DNA of 64,000 nt from Streptomyces phaeoluteigriseus (lineage in GTDB: Bacteria; Actinomycetota; Actinomycetes; Streptomycetales; Streptomycetaceae): NCBI RefSeq assembly GCF_001896135.2, contig NZ_MPOH02000015.1:91832-155831 (forward strand), written 5' to 3'. The translations under genes and the position numbers were made by a program. Numbering within the stretch: position 1 is the stretch's first letter; each line of letters begins with the position of its first letter. The notes under the pieces were generated by a model. It searched no databases. It worked only from the letters and a program-made list of their open reading frames with translations, and was not told where the DNA came from. This document shows, one piece after another, positions 51,151 through 60,109 of this stretch.

Positions 51151-51657
51151 TCAGCAACCGCATTCCGCCGTTTCCGCCGGCGAGGTGAGCGGGTCGGCGT
51201 CGCGCCGCTCGGAGCCCTGCCAGGTCTCGAACGCGAAGCCCTCGCGCGCCCAGTACTCGAAGCCGCCGAGCATCTCCTTGACCTGGTAGCCGAGTTCGGC
51301 GAGCGCGAGGGCGGCGCGGGTGGCGCCGTTGCAGCCGGGTCCCCAGCAGTACGTCACCACCGGCACGTCCTTGTCGAGGAGTTGGCCGGCCTGCTCGGCG
51401 ATGAGCGCGGTCGGCAGGTGGACGGCGCCGGGGATGTGGCCCTGGTCCCAGGACTCGGTGGAGCGGGAGTCCAGGACGGCGAAGCCGGGGTCGCCGCCGG
51501 CCTCCAGCGCGGCGGCCACGTCGGAGACGTCGGCGTGGAAGACGAGCGAGGCCCGGAAGAAGGCGGCGGCGTCGGACGGGGCGGCGGGGGCGAACCGCAG
51601 GACGCGGTCGGCGGCGGGCGTGGTGACGTTCGGGGCGGCGGAGCTGGTGGCGGTCAT
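51151..51657 (-). CDS. Rhodanese-like sulfurtransferase
   Basis: A 168-residue single-domain rhodanese: VLDSRSTESWDQGHIPGAVH, then the active Cys loop TYCWGPGCNGATRAALALAE, where the persulfide Cys is in CWGPGC, and the C-terminal GFEYWAREGFAFE. It ends in ECGC, which may be a second thiol site. ATG 51657 follows GAGAGG. Divergent from an Lrp regulator, so probably part of sulfur amino acid metabolism. Confidence 0.88.
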   Translation of the reverse strand: MTATSSAAPNVTTPAADRVLRFAPAAPSDAAAFFRASLVFHADVSDVAAALEAGGDPGFAVLDSRSTESWDQGHIPGAVHLPTALIAEQAGQLLDKDVPVVTYCWGPGCNGATRAALALAELGYQVKEMLGGFEYWAREGFAFETWQGSERRDADPLTSPAETAECGC

Positions 51658-51778
51658 CCGAGGGCCTCTCTGCGTGGTGGCGATGACCAGAAATCTACGG
51701 CCGCGGACGGCCCGACTGAAGGTGCGTTCCCCGGCATGGATCTTGCCGGGCCGGGGATTCCCCTGGTATTCCTCGGGG

Positions 51779-52225
51779 ATGACCGTGTTTTCCCCGGACG
51801 CCACCGACTGGCGCATCCTCGAGGTTCTCCAGCGTGAGGGCCGGGCCAGTTTCGCCGATCTGGCGCGGGCCGTGTCGATGTCCGCCAGCGCGGTCACCGA
51901 GCGGGTGCGGCGGCTGGAGGAGGCGGGCGTCATCCAGGGGTACGCGGCGGTCGTGGCCCCGGAGCGGCTGGGCCTGTCGATCCTGGCGTTCGTGCGGCTG
52001 CGCTACCCCAACGGCAACTACAAGCCCTTCCACGACCTGGTGGCGGTGACGCCCGAGATCCTGGAGGCGCACCACGTCACGGGCGACGACTGCTTCGTCA
52101 TCAAGGTCGCCGCCCGCTCCATGCGGCACCTGGAGGAGCTGACGGGCAAGATCGGCGCCCTGGGGTCGGTGACGACCAGCGTCGTCTACTCCTCGCCCCT
52201 GCCCCGGCGCCCGCTCGGTCACTGA
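51779..52225 (+). CDS. Lrp/AsnC family regulator
   Basis: A 148-residue Lrp-type regulator with an HTH (DATDWRILEVLQREGRASFA, DLARAVSMSASAVTERVRRL) and a RAM domain (ILAFVRLRYPNGNYKPFHDL, HHVTGDDCFVIKVAARSM). Divergent from the rhodanese gene (121 nt), its probable target. Its stop overlaps the end of sbcC by 7 nt on the opposite strand. Confidence 0.92.
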   Translation: MTVFSPDATDWRILEVLQREGRASFADLARAVSMSASAVTERVRRLEEAGVIQGYAAVVAPERLGLSILAFVRLRYPNGNYKPFHDLVAVTPEILEAHHVTGDDCFVIKVAARSMRHLEELTGKIGALGSVTTSVVYSSPLPRRPLGH

Positions 52226-55212
52226 CCGCGCTGCCGCACCACCGAGCCGGACCGTCCCTTCACGATCTCCAACTGGGCGTGGATGCGCCGCCGCAGATCT
52301 GCGACATGGCTGACGATGCCCACGCTGCGGTCGCGTTCGCGCAGGGAGTCGAGGACGTCGAGGACCTCGTCGAGCGTCTGGTCGTCGAGGCTGCCGAACC
52401 CCTCGTCGATGAAGAGGGTGTCCAGCCGGACCCCGCCCGCCTCGTCGGTGACGACGTCCGCGAGACCGAGCGCGAGGGCGAGGGAGGCGAAGAAGGTCTC
52501 GCCGCCGGACAGCGTGGCCGTGTCCCGCTCGCGTCCGGTCCAGGCGTCGACCACGTGCAGCCCGAGCCCGCTGCGGCCGCGCCCGGCCCGGTCGTCGGAG
52601 TGCACGAGGGTGTAGCGCCCGGACGACATGCGCTGGAGGCGGACGGTCGCGGCGGCGGCCACCTGTTCCAGGCGAGCGGCCAGCACGTACGCCTCCAGGC
52701 GCATCTTGCGCTCGTTGTCCGCCGAGGTGCCCGCCGTGAGGCCGGCCATGCGGGCCACCCGGTCGTACTCCTCACGCAGCGGCGCGAGCCGCCGTACGGC
52801 GTCGGCCGCGCGCGCGGAGAGGCGGTCGAGTTCGGCGCAGCGGCGGGCGGCCTCGTCCTGGACGGAGGCGGCCCGGCGCAGCCGTTCGGCGGCCCGGCCG
52901 GCCTCCTGTTCGGCCGCGGCGAGGTCGACGGCGGGCCGCTGGGCGGCGGCCATGGTATCGGGCTCGGCGAGGACGGCCCGCACGGCGGCCTCCTCGGACT
53001 GCCAGGCGTCCAGGCGGTGTTGCAGTTCTCGGTGGGCCGCCTCGTCGAGGAGGGCGTCGGCGGCGGCCTGCGGGGTGTCGAAGCCGGCCCGGAAGGCGGC
53101 TCGTCGAGGCGTCCGTCGGCGGCCTTGAGGCGGCCGGCGCTCTCCTCGGCGGCGCGGGCGGCCTCCGCCGCGTCGGTGAGCCGGGCGGCCTGCCGCTCCA
53201 ACTGCTCGGCGCGCGCGGACACGCTCCGGGCGCTGCCCCGCGCCTCGGCCAACTCCTCCTCCAGTGCGGCGCGTTCGCGCTCCAGCCGCTCACGGTGGCC
53301 CACCCGGGAGGCGGCCCTGACGGCGGCCTCCCGCTGGGCGGCGGTGCGGCGCTCGTGCTCCTGTTCGGCGCGCCGCAACTCCTCGCGCGCGGGGTGCAGC
53401 GCGGAGGCCTCCCGGCGGGCCAGGCCGTACGCGCTCTCCACCTCCTCCGCCTCGGCGGCGAGTCGGTCGGTGGGTGCGTCACCGGCCTCGGCACGGGCGG
53501 CGGCGAGGTTCTCCCGGACGCGTCCGAGGTCGCGCTCGGCTTCCTCGCGGTCCTGCTCCGCGCGCTGGTAGGCGGCGAGGGCCCGCTCCTCCGCCTCGCG
53601 GTCGACGTGTCCGGCGACCTTGCGGGCCGGGGCGGGGTGGTCGGTGCCGCCACAGACGGCACAGGGTTCGCCGTCGCGCAGGGTGGCGGCCAGCTCGGCG
53701 GCGATGCCGTTGAGCCGCTGCTCCTTGAGGTCGAGCCAGTGGTCGCGGGCCGCCAGCGCCCGCTCACCGGCGGCGAGGGCCTGCCGCTGGGCGTCGTCGC
53801 TGTCGCGGTCGAGCTGGTCGCGCAGCCGGGCCGCGGTCAGGCGACGCCGGGCGGGTTCGCGTTGCCCGGCGAGCTGTTCGGCGCGGGTCGCGGCCTCCTG
53901 CGCGGACTCGACCCGCTCCTGGAGCGCGGCACGGGCCGTCTCCCAGTCCGCGAGCCAGCCCTCTGTCTCCGCCAGTACATCCTCGTCGGCGCGTTCCTGC
54001 CGGTCCAGGTCGGTGCGCTCGGCGAGCAGTCCGGCCAGCCGTCGCTCACCGCGGCGGGCCGACTCCAGCCCGCCCAGCTCCTCCGCGGCCCGTCGGGCGG
54101 CGGTGGCCAGCCCGGCCGCGCCGGCGTCGGCGTACTCCTCCGGCAGCAGCCCGGCGGCGCGCGTGCCTCGGCGGCGGCGTCCTGCGGTGCTCCGCGTCGG
54201 CGGCCTCCCGCAGTTCCAGGGCCGGCGCCACCGCCTCCGCCTTGCGCGCCCGCTCCATCCTCGCCTGCGTCTCCCGGTGCGCCCCGGCCCGCTCCTCCAG
54301 CAGCCGGGCCCGCTCCCGCGCCTCGGCGAACCGCCGCTGCAACCGGCCGAGTTCGCGTACGTCGGCCAGCGCGCGCTCGGCGGCGGCCTGGGCGGACTCG
54401 GCGGCCAGGCGGCCGCACTCGGCGATCGTGAGCTGCTCACGGGCGGTGCCGCGGGCCACGGCGGCGGCGGTCAGCACGGCCTCGGCCAGGCCCGGTTCGC
54501 CCGGCGCCAGCTCGGGCAGCTCCATGGCGTCGCCGGCGGCCTGCTGCATGCGGTGCGCGTCGGCCAGGAGGGCCGTGTCGCCCTCGCGCACGCGTGCCTC
54601 GGCCGAACGCCGGCGCTCGGCGAGCCGCTTCTCGACCTCGGCGAAGCGCTGGGTGTCGAAGAGGCGGCCGAGCAGTCGGCCGCGCGCCTCGGCGTCGGCG
54701 CGCAGGAACCGCGCGAAGTCGCCCTGGGGCAGCAGCACGACCTGGCAGAACTGCTCGCGGCTCATGCCGAGCAGCTGGGTGATCTCCTCGCCGATCTCCT
54801 GGTGAGAGCGGCTGAGGTCCTTCCAGACCCCCGCGACGGCGTCGTACTCGCGCAGCCAGCTCTGGGCCTTGTCGACGGTGGTGCCGGGACGGCCGCGCTT
54901 CTTGGGGCGCTCCCAAGGCGGCTGCCGGGTGACCTCCAACCGCCTTTCCGCGACGGTGAGTTCGAGAGTGACCTCGGTACGGACGCCGGGAGCTGCGTGG
55001 TCGCTGCGCAGGGTCAGCCCCTGCGCGCTCTGCCGGGCGCCCGGGACGGAGCCGTAGAGCGCGTAGCACACGGCGTCCAGGACGGAGGTCTTGCCCGCGC
55101 CCGTGGGCCCGTGCAGCAGAAAGAGCCCGGCGGCGGACAGCTCGTCGAAGTCGACGCTCTGGCTACCGCCGAAGGGCCCGAAGGCGGTGAGATCGAGCCG
55201 GTGCAGCCTCAT
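52219..55212 (-). pseudogene. sbcC: SbcC, AAA-type exonuclease/repair ATPase (three frameshifts)
   Basis: The SMC/Rad50-like ATPase that works with SbcD on DNA ends and hairpins. From ATG 55212: LTAFGPFGG, Walker A FLLHGPTGAGKTSVLDAV and QFCQVVLLPQGDFARFLRAD, then long coiled coils. The zinc-hook CxxC is CAVCGGTDHP, and the C-terminal half has the signature TLSGGETFFASLALALGLAD and Walker B LDTLFIDEGFGSLDDQT. Three frames are used in turn: switches at about 54179 and 54158 and again at about 53100, each explained by one missing base in a GGCC-like context. Repaired length is 998 residues, normal for the family. Confidence 0.88.
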
Positions 55213-55257
55213 CGAGCGTCCCCCCGGTGGTCGTCGGTCAGAGGTCCCGGAACCGGG

Positions 55258-55521
55258 AGCGGATCGTGGGCAGACGCCCCTGGGACACGGAGCGGATTAC
55301 GGTCGGCCGCCACCGAGACGCGGAGCGGATTGTGGTCGGACGCCACCGAGACGCAAAGCGGATTGTGGTCGGACGCCACCGAGACGGGATGAGGAACGTG
55401 GTCGGACACCACCGCGGCCCGGAACCCGTCGTCAGCACACGCCCCCAAGACGGAGAGCGCAACGTGACCTGACGCCTCCCCGGCCCGGAACCCGTTGTCA
55501 GCAGACACCCCCGCAACCAGG
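55258..55521. repeat. 33-bp tandem repeat array between sbcD and sbcC
   Basis: Eight successive 33-bp units from 55258; those at 55291, 55324 and 55357 are nearly identical (AGCGGATTGTGGTCGGACGC as core) and the outer ones degenerate. The unit is 11 codons, so long frames stay open through it; one on the minus strand repeats SDHNPLRVSVA and stops in an ATGA overlap with the sbcC start. The whole 382-nt gap between sbcD and sbcC is otherwise empty. Confidence 0.85.
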
Positions 55522-55594
55522 AGTGCGCCGGGGCCGCGCGAACCCGCGGCCGGGCAGCCCGGTCCCGGCGCCACCCCGACGGCCTTCCCCCGCC

Positions 55595-56758
55595 TCACCG
55601 CGGCACCTCCCGCACCGTGCCGTCCGCGCGCACCGCGTCGAAGGCGTCCCGCAGCACGTCCTGTTCGCGCGTGTCGGGGCCCGCACCGCGCACGTGTGCC
55701 ACGAAGTCCTCGGCGATCTCCTGGTCGGTGCGGCCCGCGAGGCGCCGGGCGTAGGACACGTCCGGGTCGGCCGGGGTGCGCTCGGGGTCGAAGACGAGGC
55801 TGAGGGTGTGCGGGAAGCGTTCGGTGAGGCGGGCCATCGGGTCGGCCGGGCGCACGGCGTCGGTGAGGGTCGCCTCCACCCACGCCCCCTCGTACCGGTC
55901 GAGCCCCGGCTCGGCGAGCAGGTCCTCCAGTGTGCCGCGCAGCCGGGCCAGCTCGCGGGGGACGGGGCAGTCGATCCGCTCGGCGGCGACCCTTCCGTCG
56001 GCGTCGAGGTCGACGAGCCACATGGTCTTGCGGTGGTCGGCCTCCGAGAAGGAGTACGGCAGCGGCGAGCCGGAGTAGCGCACGCGCTCGGTGAGGGTCT
56101 GGCAGCCGTGCAAATGCCCGAGCGCCACGTAGTCGACGCCGTCGAAGACACCGGCGGGCACCGAGGCGACCCCGCCGACGGTGATGTCCCGCTCGCTCTC
56201 GCTGGGCCGGCCGCCGGTGACGAAGGCATGCGCGAGGACGACCGAGCGGGTCCCCCGCGGGCGCTCCGCCAGGTCGGCGCGCACCCGGTCCATGGCGGCG
56301 GCTAGCACGGCCTCGTGCCCGGCCTTCTCCACCCCGAACTCGTCCTTCACCAGGGCGGGTTCGAGATAGGGCAACCCGTAGAAGGCGACGTCGCCGAAGC
56401 CGTCCCGCAGGATCACCGGGGTGCCGGCCGCGGCCGGGTCGGTCCGCAGATGGACGCCCGCGCGGCCGATCAGTGCGGCACCCACGCCGAGCCGCCGCGC
56501 GGAGTCGTGGTTCCCGGAGATCATCACCGTGGGCACGCCCAGATCGGCGAGGCGGTGCAGGGCGTCGTCGAACAGCTCGACGGCGGCGAGCGGCGGCACC
56601 GCCCGGTCGTACACGTCCCCCGACACGACCACGGCGTCGACCTCGCGCTCGCGCACGGCGGCGACGAGGTGGCCGATGAATCCGGCCTGGGCACCGAGCA
56701 TGTTCACGCGGTGAAACGCCCGGCCGAGATGCCAGTCGGAAGTGTGCAGGAGCCTCAT
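55595..56758 (-). CDS. sbcD: SbcD, DNA repair exonuclease
   Basis: The Mre11-like nuclease subunit of SbcCD, 387 residues. Calcineurin-like metal motifs are complete: HTSDWHLGR, VVSGDVYDRA, MISGNHDSARRLG, LAHAFVTGG and ALGHLHGCQ. ATG 56758 gives the standard N-terminus. In most relatives sbcD and sbcC abut; here 382 nt of 33-bp repeats separate them. Confidence 0.94.
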   Translation of the reverse strand: MRLLHTSDWHLGRAFHRVNMLGAQAGFIGHLVAAVREREVDAVVVSGDVYDRAVPPLAAVELFDDALHRLADLGVPTVMISGNHDSARRLGVGAALIGRAGVHLRTDPAAAGTPVILRDGFGDVAFYGLPYLEPALVKDEFGVEKAGHEAVLAAAMDRVRADLAERPRGTRSVVLAHAFVTGGRPSESERDITVGGVASVPAGVFDGVDYVALGHLHGCQTLTERVRYSGSPLPYSFSEADHRKTMWLVDLDADGRVAAERIDCPVPRELARLRGTLEDLLAEPGLDRYEGAWVEATLTDAVRPADPMARLTERFPHTLSLVFDPERTPADPDVSYARRLAGRTDQEIAEDFVAHVRGAGPDTREQDVLRDAFDAVRADGTVREVPR

Positions 56759-56982
56759 GATCCCCGAGCGTAACGGGAGGGTCCGACAGCACGTGCGGTT
56801 ACTCCCGTAAGTCCGGTTCCAGCCACCCTTTTTGTCTGATAAGTTGCTCTTTGTTTCATCATTCCAGGCCAGTAGGGCGGTCGGTTCGGCGACTTTCGGT
56901 CAATGTGAGAGGAAGCACTCCGTACTGCTCGCCCGCCCCCTAAATTTGCTCACCTGTTTTGGTGGGGACACGGGGGAACGGC

Positions 56983-57381
56983 ATGGATCCGGTGACAGCC
57001 GTCGCGGCGGCAGGAGTGGCGCTCGTGGTGAAGGGCGCGCTCGAGACGGCAGGACAGGAGGCCGGCCGGTCCGGCTGGAACGGCGGGGCGCGTCTCGTGG
57101 AGCGGATCCGCGCGCGCTTCCGGGGCAACCCCGAGGCGGAGGACGCCCTGGACCGGGTGACCACCGCCCCCGACGACGAGAGCGCCCAGCAGGACCTGGA
57201 GCGGCAGCTCGCCGCCCAGATGCTCCTCGACGCGGGCTTCGAGACGGAGATCCGGCGCATGGTCGACGAGGCCGTCGCGGCACAGGGCCGGTCCGGCGCG
57301 CAGATCAGCGCCGCGCTCATCAAGAACGCCCAGGTGTTCAACGGCAAGGTCGAGGTCCAGGGGAACTGGACGACGTCGTAG
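56983..57381 (+). CDS. Small Bell-like helical protein with C-terminal amyloid-like motif
   Basis: A 132-residue protein, first gene of a five-gene operon. The N-terminus MDPVTAVAAAGVALVVKGAL is hydrophobic and helical, then LVERIRARFRGNPEAEDALD and a charged helical region to about residue 100. After a Gly/Ser linker it ends in IKNAQVFNGKVEVQGNW (113-129). This plan, helical domain plus short C-terminal beta motif, is that of bacterial Bell-domain effectors with amyloid signalling (BASS/RHIM-like) motifs, which act with NLR-type proteins as membrane-disrupting death effectors. The next gene has a similar motif. ATG 56983 follows GGGGGAA. The assignment is by pattern, not by search. Confidence 0.6.
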   Translation: MDPVTAVAAAGVALVVKGALETAGQEAGRSGWNGGARLVERIRARFRGNPEAEDALDRVTTAPDDESAQQDLERQLAAQMLLDAGFETEIRRMVDEAVAAQGRSGAQISAALIKNAQVFNGKVEVQGNWTTS

Positions 57382-57560
57382 GGCCCCACCCGCCGGAGGC
57401 GCGACAGGCGCGCGTCGCGCGGGCCGCGATCGTGACCCGCTGGTGCGGGCGGGAGCCGTACGGGGAGCCCGCGCGGCCGGACCGTGTTCGGCCGGCACCG
57501 CGCGCGTGGACGAGCGGCGCGCGGTTCCGCCCCGCAGTTACGAGGACCTGAGAGCAGATC

Positions 57561-59944
57561 ATGAGTGAGGACATCTCCACCGAGGGCCCCCGCGCCGGGG
57601 GCCGGCCCGGGGAGCGCTCCGGCGGACCGCCGCGGGAGGCGGTGGGACCCGAGCGGGACTCCGCCAAGGACGCCAAGAAGGCCAAGGACGGCTCGCCGCC
57701 GCCCGGCACGAGGGACACGCCGGACGAGGACAGGGACGGCGGGGCGGCCGTCGACGAGCCGCGCACCCCCGTCGACGAACGGGACGGCCCGGTCAGCGAG
57801 CAGGACGCCCTGCGCTCCCTCGTCGGGGGCGGCGGTCACGAGGACCCCGAGCGGAAGGAAGCGCTGCGGGCGGGGGCGATCGCCGACGAGATCGCCCGCC
57901 GGCTCAACGCCGACGCCTCCGGCACCCGGATCGGCACGCTGGCCCTGTTCAACGAGACGGTCAGCTTCGGCGGCGGCTTCCACGCGGGCGGCGCGCGCGC
58001 CCCGAACCGGGGCCGGGCGGAGCGTCCGTGGTCGCCCTCGACCCGACCGAACTCGCCGCCCACACCGAGCTGTTCGTGCAGCCCGACGGGTACGAGGAGG
58101 CCGTGGACGCCCTGCGCGAGCGACGGCTGCTGGTCCTCACCGGCCCGCCCGGCAGCGGACGCGAGGCCGCCGCCGTGAACCTGCTCGGGGAGGCACTGGC
58201 GATCGACGGGAGCGGTGCCGGAGGCTGCCACCGGCTGCTGATGCCGTCGGCGGTGCTGGAGCCCGGCTGGGCGCCGCCGGTGAAGCACTCCGGCTATCTC
58301 GCTGTGCTCGACGACGGCCCGGCCGCGGTGGAGGGGTTCACCTCCGCGTTCGGCGGCGGAGGTGCCCGGAGCGTCGCCCAGTGGACCGCCGTCGTCGCCG
58401 CCCTGCGCGACTCCGACAGCCTGCTGGTGCTGACCGGCGGACACGACCTGGAGGTGCTCGCCGCCGGGCCGGGCGGCGAGCACCTCGCCCGCCATCCGCT
58501 CACGCCCGTCGATCCGGTGGCCGTCGTGGAGCGGCGCGTCCTCGGCCACGGCGGCAGCCCGGACGCCCACGCCGACCTGCACGCGCTGCTGGAACGTACC
58601 GGCGCCGCCCTCGCCCTGCGCGAGCAGCCCGCGGTCCGCAACGCCGCCCGCCTCGCCTCCGTCATCAGCGCGGACGGCGACATGGTGGCCGAGGTGGCCC
58701 GGCTGCGTGATCCCAGCGAGCAGGTGCGTGCCTGGTTCAACCGCTTCCGCGAACCCGAGGCGGTGGCGTTCGCACTCGCCGCGGCCGTCCTGGAGGACAG
58801 CGGTTACCTCACGGTCGCGGACGCCGCCGTGAAACTGCGCGCCGCACTCGCGCAGCCCGAACTCGCCCCGCCGGACCTCCGGTTCGGTGACCGGCTCGGT
58901 CACGAGCAGCAGTGGATCGAGCTGTACCTGCCCCCCGGCGCGGGCCTCGCCGCCGGTCCGCCCCGGGTGCGCTTCCGCGGCGGGTTGCTGGCCCAGACCA
59001 TCCTCGGCTACGCGTGGAACGCGCTCGACGGACGCCGCGAGGCCGTACTGGACTGGCTGCGCCGCCTGTTGAGCCACCCCGACCTGGAGGTGCGCGCCCG
59101 CGCCGCGGTCGCCGCGGGTGTGCTGGCCCTCGCCGACCCCCAGTACGCCGTCCACCGCTTCCTGACCGGCTGGGCGGGCAGCACCTCCTGGCCCCTGCGG
59201 CAGGCCGCCGCCACCGCGCTGGGCGTCGCGGGCAGCCGCCCGGAGACGGCCGACGCCGTGTGGAGCCTGCTGCACCACTGGGCGCGGGGCGGATCCTCCG
59301 CCCAGCAGCGGCGGCTCGCGGGCACCGCGGCCAACACCGTGGGCGGACTGCTCGGCCGGACCGCGCCCGAGCGGGCCGTGGCCGTGCTGCACGACGCGCT
59401 GGACCGCGGCGACGACTGGGGCACCCTGCCCGCGGTCGCCTGGGGCGGCGTCCACCTCGTCGAGCAGGGACAGACGGCGCCCCTGCTCGACGCCTACCTG
59501 GCATGGTCCGAGCCGCAGGACCTGTCCCCGCTGGTCGTCAAGACGCTGTCCGCCTTCGTGTTCGCGGTGTCGCGCCCCTACGAACCGCCGGTCACCGGCC
59601 CCACGTCGCCCCCGTCGGGCGGCGTGCGCGTCCCGGCCGTACCCGTCCTGCTGAGCGAACTGCCGCGGCACCACGAACGGCTCGCGGAGCTGTGGGCCCG
59701 GGCCCTCGCGCGCCGGCCCGTGCAGGACACCGCCCTCGAAGCCCTCCACGAGTGGATCGACACGTATGCCGACCGCTGCCCCGGCGCGCTCGACGCCATC
59801 GCCCAGCTTCTGGCCTCCGTCGCCCGCCGGCCCGGGCGTCACCGCGAGCGGCTGGAGTGGTGGCTCGACAAGTGGGCGCGCGACCGCGACCACCCCTCGA
59901 AGAACGCCGCCCGCCTGCGGCGCGCCCTCGACCACGGCCGGTGA
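57561..59944 (+). pseudogene. NTPase-like protein with amyloid-like motif and helical repeats (frameshifted)
   Basis: If repaired, a protein of about 794 residues. Residues 1-95 are charged and disordered; 124-140 read IGTLALFNETVSFGGGF, matching the motif of the preceding gene. Then a P-loop-like segment LLVLTGPPGSGREAAAVNLL, where Arg replaces the catalytic Lys, a Walker B-like YLAVLDDG, and a long C-terminal helical-repeat region (LSHPDLEVRARAAVAAGVLA; SWPLRQAAATALGVAGSRPE), HEAT-like. It resembles NLR/STAND proteins in plan. The frame switches at about 58018 (GGGCCGGA expected, GGGCGGA seen). Confidence 0.65.
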
Positions 59945-59993
59945 CCGCCAGGCCCCGGGGCGACCCGCCGACGGCGTCCACGACCGGCACGAC

Positions 59994-60032
59994 GAACACC
60001 ACGGCCGAACACCACGGCCGAACACCACGGCC
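59994..60032. repeat. Three perfect 13-bp tandem repeats upstream of the SPFH gene
   Basis: GAACACCACGGCC at 59994, 60007 and 60020, followed by a purine-rich leader (AGAGAAACGAAGAAG-like) up to the AAAGGGGG ribosome-binding sequence at 60098. Confidence 0.9.
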
Positions 60033-60109
60033 GAACGGCACCGCCGGAAAGCGACAGAGAAACGAAGAAGTACAGAGAAGCAGAGCGAAGAGAAGAGAAA
60101 GGGGGCGAC

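Noticed and set aside
50684..51163. Minus-strand frame of 159 codons across the G-rich repeat
   Set aside because: Pro/Gly/Arg repeats arise from the DNA repeat itself, and the start lies in the end of the rhodanese gene region; no sign of selection on codons.
55258..55521. CRISPR array
   Set aside because: The 33-bp units are contiguous and drift in sequence, with no unique spacers, no leader and no cas genes.
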